DNA of 18,415 bases from an uncultured Bacteroidota bacterium (lineage in GTDB: Bacteria; Bacteroidota; Bacteroidia; NS11-12g; UBA955), in NCBI GenBank assembly GCA_903953615.1, contig CAJBKH010000145.1, positions 1 to 18,415 of the forward strand. Direction: 5' to 3'. A program made the position numbers and the translations under genes. Numbering within the stretch: the stretch's first letter is position 1; each line of letters opens with the position of its first letter. Under the pieces are notes generated by a model. The model saw nothing but the letters and a program-made list of their open reading frames with translations. It did not search any database and was not told where the DNA came from. Positions 5,433 to 12,540 of this stretch are shown piece after piece.

Positions 5433-7325
5433 TTAATAAGCCCTGGCTGTATTTTTTTCCATGAAATAAATGAAGGCCCTATTGGCAATTTTAACCCCAC
5501 CTTGTGTTGGGAAATTACCTGTAAAATACCAGTCGCCGCTGTGGTTAGGAATCGCCTTGTGCATGTTCTCTACCGTTTGATAGATGATTTCTACTTTCGG
5601 TTTAAAATTCTCTGGTGTTACAATCTCTGCAATCTTCTCTGAAATTTGTTCTTGGGTGAACATATTGTACAATTGATTCACTTGATTCACCATATCTTCC
5701 ACTGGTTTTTGCATTTCCAATTTACACAACTCGTATACCTCCGTCAACTTTTGTTCTTGCTTGGTATCTTTCAATAATTCTAACAAAGCTCTGAAGGCTA
5801 CAAAATCTTTTAAACGGCACATGTCAATACCATAACAATCGGGATATAAGATTTGAGGTGCACTCGATACCACGATGATTTTCTTTGGTTCCAAACGACC
5901 TAATATTTTAAGAATACTTGTTTTTAAAGTAGTGCCTCTTACAATAGAGTCATCAATGATAACAAGGGTATCGATATTCGGCTTAATAATGCCATACGTT
6001 ACATCATAGGCATGCCCTACCAAATCTTCTCTATCTGCATCATTGGTAATAAAGGTGCGCATTTTTGCATCTTTCACCAATATCTTTTCGTGTCTTATTC
6101 TGTAGGTTAATATTTCCTTGATGCGTTCTGGCGTTAAGGTGCCATTCTCAGACATTAATTGCTCGGTACGTCTGGTTTTTAACCAATCATTCACGCCTTC
6201 TAAAATGCCATAGAACGACGTAGAGGCCGTGTTAGGAATATAAGAGAATACTGTGTTATCAATGTCATTTTCAAGTTTCTCAATAACAGTAGGTGCTAAC
6301 AATTGACCTAAGGCTTTGCGCTCGTTATAAATATCGGCATCATTGCCTCTTGAAAAATAAATGCGCTCAAAAGAACATGAACGTTTTTCTTTTTGCTCTA
6401 AGATTCTGGTTTCATTGTAACTGCCATCTTTGTTAATAATCAAAGCACAACCTGGTGTTACTTCATTAATTTTAGTATAGGGCACATTGAAAGTAGTTGC
6501 AATGGCAGGTCTTTCACTGGCCACTATCAACATCTCATCATTGGCATACCAGAACGAAGGACGAATACCATTCGGGTCGCGCATCACAAATGCTGCACCA
6601 TGTCCTATCATACCGACCATGTTATAACCACCATCGGTGCGTTTAAACGCATTCTTTAGTATGGTTTCTACCGATAAATTTTCTTTTATTTTTTCAGTAA
6701 TATCAAAATTACTATACCCTTGATCTTTGAAGATTTTGAATAAGCGCTCATTCTCTTCATCTAAGAAATGACCAATCTTTTCAAGCATCGTAACATTATC
6801 ACTGATTTCTTTAGGTTGTTGACCTAATTCAATTAGTTGCGTAAACAATTCATCGACATTCGTAAGATTGTAATTACCCGCCAACACTAGATTACGGCAC
6901 ATCCAATTGTTCTGTCTCAAGAAAGGATGTAAGTTTTCTAAACTATTACCGCCATGGGTTCCATATCTTAAGTGCCCTAACATTAACTCACCTGCGTAAG
7001 GAAAATGTTCTTTTAAATAAAGGGCATTGTTAAGGTTCGGTTTGTCAAGTGATTTTAAATCCTTGTTCACTTCCTCAAAGATATCTGCAACGGCATTTTT
7101 TGAGTTGGATCGTTTGCGCGCTATATAACGTTGACCAAACTGTGGGTCGAGTTTTATAACACCCATACCGGCACCATCCTGACCTCTGTTAATCTGCTTG
7201 GCCATTAACAATTGTAATTTTTTAAGGCCGTAAAGCGGAGTTCCGTATTTTTCTGTAAAGTATTCTAAAGGTTTTAAAAGCCTTATGAAAGCTACACCAC
7301 ATTCATGTTTTATTGGGTCGCTCAT
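5433..7325 (-). CDS. purF: Long PurF-like amidophosphoribosyltransferase
   Basis: PurF hydrolyses glutamine and transfers ammonia to PRPP, giving phosphoribosylamine, the first step of purine synthesis. This 630-residue protein is about 125 residues longer than E. coli PurF and matches the long form found in Bacteroidota. N-terminal Ntn glutaminase: an eight-residue propeptide precedes Cys9 (KHECGVAF), then NRGQDGAG (about 47-54), GHLRYGTHGG and DPNGIRPSFW. PRT domain: NDADIYNERKALG and the PRPP loop IDDSIVRGTT (457-466), followed by SSAPQILYPDCYGIDM. A ~120-residue C-terminal extension ends GDWYFTGNFPTQGG...FMEKN. Deviations: the usual HNGNLTN is GNYNLTN (150-156). It may be a second PurF paralogue rather than the main enzyme. 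A -7 box lies at 7343-7350. Confidence 0.85.
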   Translation of the reverse strand: MSDPIKHECGVAFIRLLKPLEYFTEKYGTPLYGLKKLQLLMAKQINRGQDGAGMGVIKLDPQFGQRYIARKRSNSKNAVADIFEEVNKDLKSLDKPNLNNALYLKEHFPYAGELMLGHLRYGTHGGNSLENLHPFLRQNNWMCRNLVLAGNYNLTNVDELFTQLIELGQQPKEISDNVTMLEKIGHFLDEENERLFKIFKDQGYSNFDITEKIKENLSVETILKNAFKRTDGGYNMVGMIGHGAAFVMRDPNGIRPSFWYANDEMLIVASERPAIATTFNVPYTKINEVTPGCALIINKDGSYNETRILEQKEKRSCSFERIYFSRGNDADIYNERKALGQLLAPTVIEKLENDIDNTVFSYIPNTASTSFYGILEGVNDWLKTRRTEQLMSENGTLTPERIKEILTYRIRHEKILVKDAKMRTFITNDADREDLVGHAYDVTYGIIKPNIDTLVIIDDSIVRGTTLKTSILKILGRLEPKKIIVVSSAPQILYPDCYGIDMCRLKDFVAFRALLELLKDTKQEQKLTEVYELCKLEMQKPVEDMVNQVNQLYNMFTQEQISEKIAEIVTPENFKPKVEIIYQTVENMHKAIPNHSGDWYFTGNFPTQGGVKIANRAFIYFMEKNTARAY

Positions 7326-7342
7326 GCGTTGATATTAGGCTG

Positions 7343-7350
7343 CAAAGTTA
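7343..7350 (-). promoter_or_regulatory. -7 promoter element for the PurF-like gene
   Basis: On the minus strand the sequence is TAACTTTG, an exact TAnnTTTG match, 17 bp before the ATG at 7325. It implies a very short leader. Confidence 0.5.
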
Positions 7351-7455
7351 CCGATAATAAATTAATATTCGTAAAGCATTTAATGATAGACAAATAAAAA
7401 TTAACAAGAGACTTGACTTCGATTCAATGCTTCCCATATTCTGTAGTCAATTCCT

Positions 7456-7463
7456 TATTTTTG
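7456..7463 (+). promoter_or_regulatory. -7 promoter element for aroQ
   Basis: TATTTTTG matches TAnnTTTG, 13 bp before the aroQ ATG at 7477. It is preceded by an AT-rich divergent spacer (7326-7455) shared with the PurF-like gene, in which I see no other signal. Confidence 0.5.
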
Positions 7464-7476
7464 TAAAAGCAAAAAA

Positions 7477-7905
7477 ATGAATATTCTACTCATTCATGGA
7501 CCTAATCTAAACCTTTTGGGCACACGCGAACCCGATCAATACGGAAAAGCCAGTTCAGAAACAATTGTAACAGATTTAAAAACGCAATTTTCTAATTACA
7601 CTATTTCCTATTTTCAATCCAATGATGAGGGCGAGTTGGTGAATGCTATACAAAGTGCAAAACAAAATGTCCAGGGCATTCTCATCAATGCTGGTGGCTT
7701 ATCGCATACTTCGATAAGCATTGCCGACGCAATTCGCAGTGTTGGTCTACCATGCATTAGCATTCATATTACCAATATTTACCAAAGGGAATCTTATAGA
7801 CACCATGATATTGTTGGCGAAGCATGTAAGGGTAACATTGTAGGCTTGGGCACCGATGGTTACCAGCTAGCAATGGAATGCTTGTTAGATGAAATTCAAA
7901 AATAA
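7477..7905 (+). CDS. aroQ: Type II 3-dehydroquinate dehydratase
   Basis: The enzyme dehydrates 3-dehydroquinate to 3-dehydroshikimate in the shikimate pathway, normally as a cytoplasmic dodecamer. At 142 residues its length is typical. Conserved features: GPNLNLLG (8-15), the lid with R17 and catalytic Y22 (TREPDQYG), SNDEGELVNAI (48-58), N71 and H77 in NAGGLSHTS, H97 in SIHITN, R104, and RHHDIV...KGNIVGLGTDGY. Two positions are unusual: the family's NPGAYTHTS is NAGGLSHTS, and the Glu of the usual EVHISN is Ser95. The fold is certain, but full activity is less so because that Glu assists catalysis. The start is ATG. The gene stops immediately next to the stop of the convergent MBL gene, with no base between. 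Confidence 0.9.
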   Translation: MNILLIHGPNLNLLGTREPDQYGKASSETIVTDLKTQFSNYTISYFQSNDEGELVNAIQSAKQNVQGILINAGGLSHTSISIADAIRSVGLPCISIHITNIYQRESYRHHDIVGEACKGNIVGLGTDGYQLAMECLLDEIQK

Positions 7906-9312
7906 TTATTTACCGCTGCTACAAGCAGTGGTTTCTTTGTTCACATTGGTTTGCTTAATGGCCGCATAACCGCCTGCAACATCAACCAAATTTTCGAAAC
8001 CTCTAGCCTTCAAAATCGAAGCGTAAATCATGCTGCGATAACCGCCTGCACAATGCACATAATAAGTGGCTGATTTATCGAGCTGAGACATCTGTTGATT
8101 GATATGATCCAATGGCATATTTTGAGCACCAGCAACGTGTTCAGGATTGTATTCTCCCGGTTTTCTTACATCTAAAATAGTGATGCCTGTAGCGGCTACT
8201 TCTGCAAATTGTGTAGCTGGAATTGAAGTAATTGAATCAACTTCTTTTCCTGCATTCTGCCAAGTTGCAAACCCACCCTCTAAAAACCCTATGGTGTTAT
8301 CATAACCCACCCTAGCCAAACGTTGCACAACCTCGGTTTCACGGTCTTTATCTGCAACTATTAAAAGGGTTTGGTTAATATCCGTAATCAAGGCACCTAC
8401 CCAAGGTGCAAAGCCACCATCAATACCAATATAAATACTATTCGGAATAAAGCCTTTCGCAAAATCATCCTGTTTTCTAGTATCTAAAATTAAGGCCCCA
8501 GTTGCATTGGCGCGCATCTCAAATTCATCTGCACTTAATGGCACAATTCCTCTCTCTAAAACCACCTCTAAATCTGCATAACCTTGTTTGTTCATTCTTA
8601 CATTTTCTCCAAAATAAGCTGGTGGTGCAGGAATACCATCTGTCAATTCCTTAATAAACTCATCTTTGCTCATGTTAGCTCTCAATGCATAGTTGTTCTG
8701 CTTTTGGTTGCCTAATAAGTCAAAGGTTTCTTTGCTCATGTTCTTGCCACAGGCACTGCCCGCGCCGTGCGCTGGATAAACAACCAGACTATCTGGTAAA
8801 GGCATTACCTTGTTTCTTAAAGAATCAAATAAATAACCGGCTAAATCCTCGGTGGTTAACTCACCATTTTTCTGTGCTAAATCTGGACGACCTACATCGC
8901 CAATGAATAATGTATCACCTGTATAAATACTGTGTGGTAAATTATTTTCATCCATCAATAAGTAACATGTGCTTTCCATGGTATGTCCGGGTGTATGCAA
9001 CACTTTAAAGCTTACATTACCCAAATTAATAACTTCTCCATCAGTTGCAATTTTAGAATCATAACTTGTATTGGCATTGGGACCAAATACGATAGTTGCA
9101 CCTGTTTTCTTGGCTAGGTCAACATGCCCACTCACAAAATCAGCATGAAAGTGAGTTTCAAAAATATATTTAATGGTAACGTTCTCAGCTTTTGCTTTGT
9201 CAATATAGGGTTGTGGATCTCTTAATGGATCAATTACTACCGCTTCTCCATTACTAGAAATGAAATAGGCACCTTGTGCCAAACAACCTGTGTAAATCTG
9301 TTCAATTTTCAT
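7906..9312 (-). CDS. MBL-fold hydrolase fused to two rhodanese domains (persulfide dioxygenase-like)
   Basis: This is a 468-residue cytoplasmic protein. Residues 1-240 are a metallo-beta-lactamase domain of the ETHE1/persulfide-dioxygenase type: THFHADF (53-59; H54, H56, D58), HTPGH (H110), YTGDTLFIGDVGRPDL (D133) and YPAHGAGSACG (H182). These residues bind the mononuclear iron that oxidises glutathione persulfide to sulfite. Residues 260-355 are a rhodanese domain whose active-site cysteine is missing (LIVADKDRETE). Residues 365-455 are a second one with Cys421 in HCAGGYRS and so probably competent. This links sulfur transfer to persulfide oxidation in one chain. The ATG stands 4 bp after a TAnnTTTG box. 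Confidence is high for architecture and moderate for substrate. Confidence 0.9.
   Translation of the reverse strand: MKIEQIYTGCLAQGAYFISSNGEAVVIDPLRDPQPYIDKAKAENVTIKYIFETHFHADFVSGHVDLAKKTGATIVFGPNANTSYDSKIATDGEVINLGNVSFKVLHTPGHTMESTCYLLMDENNLPHSIYTGDTLFIGDVGRPDLAQKNGELTTEDLAGYLFDSLRNKVMPLPDSLVVYPAHGAGSACGKNMSKETFDLLGNQKQNNYALRANMSKDEFIKELTDGIPAPPAYFGENVRMNKQGYADLEVVLERGIVPLSADEFEMRANATGALILDTRKQDDFAKGFIPNSIYIGIDGGFAPWVGALITDINQTLLIVADKDRETEVVQRLARVGYDNTIGFLEGGFATWQNAGKEVDSITSIPATQFAEVAATGITILDVRKPGEYNPEHVAGAQNMPLDHINQQMSQLDKSATYYVHCAGGYRSMIYASILKARGFENLVDVAGGYAAIKQTNVNKETTACSSGK
7912..7938 (+). terminator. Terminator-like hairpin for aroQ inside the convergent gene
   Basis: ACCGCTGC (7912-7919) pairs with GCAGTGGT (7925-7932) over eight positions including one G-T, with loop TACAA. 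It is followed on the plus strand by TTTCTTT. It begins 6 bp after the aroQ stop and overlaps the last codons of the MBL gene, encoding its TTACSSGK tail. Confidence 0.5.
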
Positions 9313-9316
9313 ATTA

Positions 9317-9324
9317 CAAAGGTA
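9317..9324 (-). promoter_or_regulatory. -7 promoter element for the MBL-rhodanese gene
   Basis: TACCTTTG on the minus strand is an exact TAnnTTTG match only 4 bp before the ATG at 9312, suggesting a leaderless or nearly leaderless transcript separate from the upstream dgkA gene. Confidence 0.55.
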
Positions 9325-9357
9325 ATTAATATTTTAAAGTTTGTGAATTGCAACTAC

Positions 9358-9723
9358 TTATAATAATATAGAGAGGTGAGGAATGAAAATTATAAGTGCT
9401 ATGACTAATACTGCAATGCTTGCTACCAATACAGCTGCGGCCGCTAGGTCTTTAATTCTACCAGCTTTCAAATGGTACTCGGGCGAAATAAAGTTAACAA
9501 TTTCCTCTATAGCCGTATTGACTAACTCCATACTTAAAACCAAACCTATGCAGAACAGTACAATTATCCATTCGAAAGAAGAAATATTGAAAATAAAACC
9601 CATGAGAATAGCGACAAATGCCGAAATCAGGTGAAGTTTAAAATTCCTTTCCTTCAACACCTCCTGAATGCCTTTAAAAGCAAAACCGAAGGAACTAAAT
9701 AGCGCGTTGCGTTTTTTATTCAT
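9358..9723 (-). CDS. dgkA: DgkA-family diacylglycerol/undecaprenol kinase
   Basis: This is a small inner-membrane kinase of the prokaryotic DgkA family (121 residues, typical length). It phosphorylates diacylglycerol or undecaprenol with ATP. There are three hydrophobic spans, about 31-48, 52-65 and 96-118, preceded by an amphipathic basic N-terminus (FAFKGIQEVLKERNFKLHL). The family signature ELVNTAIEEIVN (66-77) holds the two glutamates (E66, E73) that coordinate Mg-ATP, and KDLAAAAVL (91-99) follows. Which lipid is used cannot be told from sequence; outside Proteobacteria, undecaprenol is the usual substrate. The start is ATG, with a -7 box at 9739-9746. It is followed by the MBL gene after 45 bp, which has its own promoter motif. 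Confidence 0.93.
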   Translation of the reverse strand: MNKKRNALFSSFGFAFKGIQEVLKERNFKLHLISAFVAILMGFIFNISSFEWIIVLFCIGLVLSMELVNTAIEEIVNFISPEYHLKAGRIKDLAAAAVLVASIAVLVIALIIFIPHLSILL

Positions 9724-9738
9724 TAATTAAGTACTGTT

Positions 9739-9746
9739 CAAAAGTA
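9739..9746 (-). promoter_or_regulatory. -7 promoter element for dgkA
   Basis: TACTTTTG on the minus strand matches TAnnTTTG, 15 bp before the ATG at 9723. It lies between two AGTACT palindromes (9730-9735 and 9743-9748) that could pair as a weak hairpin or mark an operator. Confidence 0.45.
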
Positions 9747-9774
9747 CTAATATTCATACTGAAATACCCTTCCT

Positions 9775-11001
9775 TTAAAAATTTAATTGCGCCTGAAGTC
9801 TAAGCAAACTTCCCTTCTGTGTATTTGATTTTGATTTTTTATCTTCAAATCTGCGTTCAGAAAACGTATACATTGCAACCAATTCAAAGTTTTTGAAAGG
9901 TTGCCATTCGATTCCATACTCCATTTCATTAACTGTATAGCTCCGTGCATCAAGTTCGTGTTTTTTGCCTCCATCATAATATTGGGCCCTCACAAATGGA
10001 ATTAATATCTGTTTCTTTATCTTAAGCATATAGGAAAGAGTGATGTACCCTCCTTCAAGTTTCTGTGTTTCTATAGAATCCTTTGAAGGATTATACTCTG
10101 GTCCTTCTCCTATATTATACTCTGCCTGAATGCCAAAAGGCTGCGGAAATAGTATAAAACTGGCAGCTACCCTTTGATCATTAAATGAAAAACTTTTTAC
10201 CGCTTTGACTCCGGTGCTCCTTAAATCAGCAGGTAGTACATATTTTCCCTTATAAGCCTGAAGGCTTCCTTCAATAATCTGACCATTCTTGAATTGATGA
10301 GGATATGAAATTCTGGCCACTGCATGCATCTCATTATTTGCCTCAGGTTTGTTAGCTGTTTGACCGTTATATAAACCAAAACCTATTACACCATAATCGC
10401 CACTTCCTTTTAAGCCTTCATTCACCAACTTTGCAAACAATTGCCTTTTTTTATCTGGTGCCCAATAGAAAAACATACCCAAATCTCTTTCATTAGATAC
10501 AGAACTGTTCAGAGCATCATTTCTATCTAGTGCAAGCCTGTTCTGACTGGATTGAAGGTTTTCGAAACCAAATGGCACTTTACTCTGACCAATTCTTAAG
10601 CGAAACGTTTTTTTTGCATCCAATGCTAAATCAAAGTAAGCATCACGCAATTGTGCAAAGTGCAGCCCTGTAGATGAAGCCGAGGATGCAAAATCGGGTT
10701 GTATATAAATATATACTCTTTCATGCACGTTTCCACTTATTATCACACGCATTCTTCGAATAAATGCACCTCCGTTTTCTCCCCAGGATTTATCGCATTG
10801 TTCGCATTTCAACTGCTCATTTGTCTCAAAAAGCCTGTTATAACGAACCTGCATATATCCTCTTATGGCTATCGTTTCGAACCATTGTTTATTTACTTTC
10901 TTTTCGACTTTAGAGATTGAATCTCGGCTTACCTGACCAAAACTAATGTTACCTAATAGTATCATTATAATCATCAGGTGATATTTATTTAATGTTTTCA
11001 T
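9775..11001 (-). CDS. Phosphate-selective-type porin (OprO/OprP family)
   Basis: This is an outer-membrane beta-barrel of 408 residues. A signal peptide (MKTLNKYHLMIIMILLGNISFGQ, 1-23) and a short charged linker lead into IAIRGYMQVRYNR, the first strand of the porin O/P family. Further family blocks are FIRRMRVIISGNV, RVYIYIQPDFA, LRDAYFDLAL, RLRIGQSKVPFGFENLQSS and RDLGMFFYW. The chain alternates polar and aromatic residues and ends in Phe (LRLQAQLNF), as barrel proteins do. A CEQC pair near residue 66 in an early loop is unusual and might form a disulfide or bind metal. The gene follows the PiT transporter on the same strand, supporting phosphate uptake across the outer membrane. An intrinsic terminator lies between the two. 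The start is ATG. Confidence 0.88.
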   Translation of the reverse strand: MKTLNKYHLMIIMILLGNISFGQVSRDSISKVEKKVNKQWFETIAIRGYMQVRYNRLFETNEQLKCEQCDKSWGENGGAFIRRMRVIISGNVHERVYIYIQPDFASSASSTGLHFAQLRDAYFDLALDAKKTFRLRIGQSKVPFGFENLQSSQNRLALDRNDALNSSVSNERDLGMFFYWAPDKKRQLFAKLVNEGLKGSGDYGVIGFGLYNGQTANKPEANNEMHAVARISYPHQFKNGQIIEGSLQAYKGKYVLPADLRSTGVKAVKSFSFNDQRVAASFILFPQPFGIQAEYNIGEGPEYNPSKDSIETQKLEGGYITLSYMLKIKKQILIPFVRAQYYDGGKKHELDARSYTVNEMEYGIEWQPFKNFELVAMYTFSERRFEDKKSKSNTQKGSLLRLQAQLNF

Positions 11002-11035
11002 GGCTATTTATTAAGAATTTATTAATATAAGATTT

Positions 11036-11065
11036 AAAAAAAACACCTCTTTTTCAAGAGATGTT
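11036..11065 (-). terminator. Intrinsic terminator between pit and the porin gene
   Basis: On the minus strand AACATCTCTT pairs with AAGAGGTGTT (one G-T) around a GAAA tetraloop, followed by a run of eight T including two stem bases. It begins about 20 bp after the pit stop codon and ends 34 bp before the porin ATG. No TAnnTTTG box is seen in those 34 bp. Confidence 0.85.
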
Positions 11066-11086
11066 CTTAAATTATTTTTTTTACGA

Positions 11087-12484
11087 TTATTTAATAAACA
11101 ATTGTAAAATGTAGTAGATCAAACCAGCTAAAATGATAGTGACAGGCAGGGTTAACACCCAAGCTATTGCTATACTTCTAATGGTACCTGGTTGTAAATT
11201 TTTCACGCCTTTACTCGCTGTCATAGCACCTGCTACACCCGAAGACAATACGTGGGTGGTGGATACAGGTAAACCAAATGCAGTACTTACACCAATGGTA
11301 GCAGCAGCAGTTAATTCGGCAGTTGCACCCTCTGCATAAGTCATATGGCGTTTACCAATCTTTTCACCGATTGTTACTGCAATACGCTTCCAGCCTATCA
11401 TAGTACCTAAACCTAAACATAAGGCAATCATAATGGTTACCCACCATGGCACCGATTCAGTTGAGGTTTTAAAATGTTTTATCTCTGCCTTTATTATCTT
11501 GGCATTTTCAGGATTCTCTACAAATGTTACACTCTTCAATTCTGCATCAAACCTTTTGGTTATCTTATTGAGCTGTGTTCTTACTTTGATAGTGCTCTCT
11601 TTGTTTTCTTTCTCGCTAATCGTAGGATTTGCTTTTGCTAATTTATAATTTTCTAAAGCAGTTTTAAGCTCCTTTGTTTTAATCAACAAGTCGGCTTTGT
11701 ACTCTGTAGTTAGGGCTACTTCTATCTTGTTTAATGATGCCAAGGACTGGTCGACATCAAAATTCTCATTCAGTGCGAAACGCAATGGCATGAAGGTAAT
11801 AAGTATTATTAACATCAAACCTACGCCTTTTTGACCATCATTACTGCCATGGAAAAAACTTACCAATGAACAAGTACTAATTAATATAACTCTGATCCAT
11901 GTGGGTGGCTTGCTTCCAGCTTCAGGTTCTTTAAAAATATTTTTTCTCTCCTTAACAACGCGTCTTAAAATGTACATGAGCAAAATGGTAAGTGAGAAAC
12001 CAAACAACGGTGATATCAATAACGAAAGCCCAATATCAGCTGCCTTTCCCCAATTCACCCCATCGCCACCATGTAAATAAAAAAATACTAAACCAACACC
12101 TAATATAGAACCTATCATCGTGTGCGAACTGCTACAAGGAATTCCTAAATACCAAGTTCCTAAGTTCCACAAAATCCCTGAAAGCATCATGCCTAATACC
12201 AAACTTACACTCTCTCCTGTCGAGAGCATTACCATATCTGAGAGTGGCAGTAGGTTGATTATGCCCATGGCCACTTTATAGCCAATGACACTGCTGTACA
12301 TCAAACCTGCAAAATTGAGGAAACCTGACCAAACAACCGCGTAAGTAGGTTTTAAAGAACCAGTATAGATAACAGTGGCTACAGCATTAGCTGTATCATG
12401 GAATCCATTGGCGAATTCAAATATACATACTGTTAGTATGCACAAGATGAATAAAACGGCTAGGGAGGTTTCTAATCCAAACAT
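11087..12484 (-). CDS. pit: PiT-family inorganic phosphate transporter
   Basis: This is an inner-membrane, ion-coupled low-affinity phosphate carrier of 465 residues. The family's two inverted signatures are visible: FANGFHDTANAVATVIYT near residues 24-41, and the central SFFHGSNDGQKGVGLMLI near 209-226. TAELTAAATIGVSTAFGLPVSTTHVLSSGVAGA (about 389-421) is the second half equivalent. About ten hydrophobic segments are seen. Between the halves lies a charged, helical region of about 105 residues (235-340, rich in Lys and Glu, coiled-coil-like), probably cytoplasmic and larger than in short PiT proteins. The porin downstream suggests a phosphate-uptake pair. The start is ATG, with a one-mismatch -7 box CACCTTTG 4 bp upstream. 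Confidence 0.93.
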   Translation of the reverse strand: MFGLETSLAVLFILCILTVCIFEFANGFHDTANAVATVIYTGSLKPTYAVVWSGFLNFAGLMYSSVIGYKVAMGIINLLPLSDMVMLSTGESVSLVLGMMLSGILWNLGTWYLGIPCSSSHTMIGSILGVGLVFFYLHGGDGVNWGKAADIGLSLLISPLFGFSLTILLMYILRRVVKERKNIFKEPEAGSKPPTWIRVILISTCSLVSFFHGSNDGQKGVGLMLIILITFMPLRFALNENFDVDQSLASLNKIEVALTTEYKADLLIKTKELKTALENYKLAKANPTISEKENKESTIKVRTQLNKITKRFDAELKSVTFVENPENAKIIKAEIKHFKTSTESVPWWVTIMIALCLGLGTMIGWKRIAVTIGEKIGKRHMTYAEGATAELTAAATIGVSTAFGLPVSTTHVLSSGVAGAMTASKGVKNLQPGTIRSIAIAWVLTLPVTIILAGLIYYILQLFIK

Positions 12485-12488
12485 GGTG

Positions 12489-12496
12489 CAAAGGTG
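12489..12496 (-). promoter_or_regulatory. Possible -7 promoter element for pit
   Basis: CACCTTTG on the minus strand differs from TAnnTTTG at one of the six fixed positions in the first pair and ends 4 bp before the ATG at 12484, the same geometry as the exact box at the MBL gene. Confidence 0.4.
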
Positions 12497-12540
12497 AATT
12501 CCCTATGTTAAGGAATTGTTAACTCAATGCAATCAAATAA

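Noticed and set aside
5436..5460. AGCCCTGGCT followed by T7 as a terminator for the radical SAM gene
   Set aside because: Only three to four pairs with too small a loop; it is part of the PurF-like C-terminal codons.
9383..9634. Plus-strand 83-codon frame opposite dgkA
   Set aside because: It is a shadow of a clear DgkA-family gene with intact motifs.
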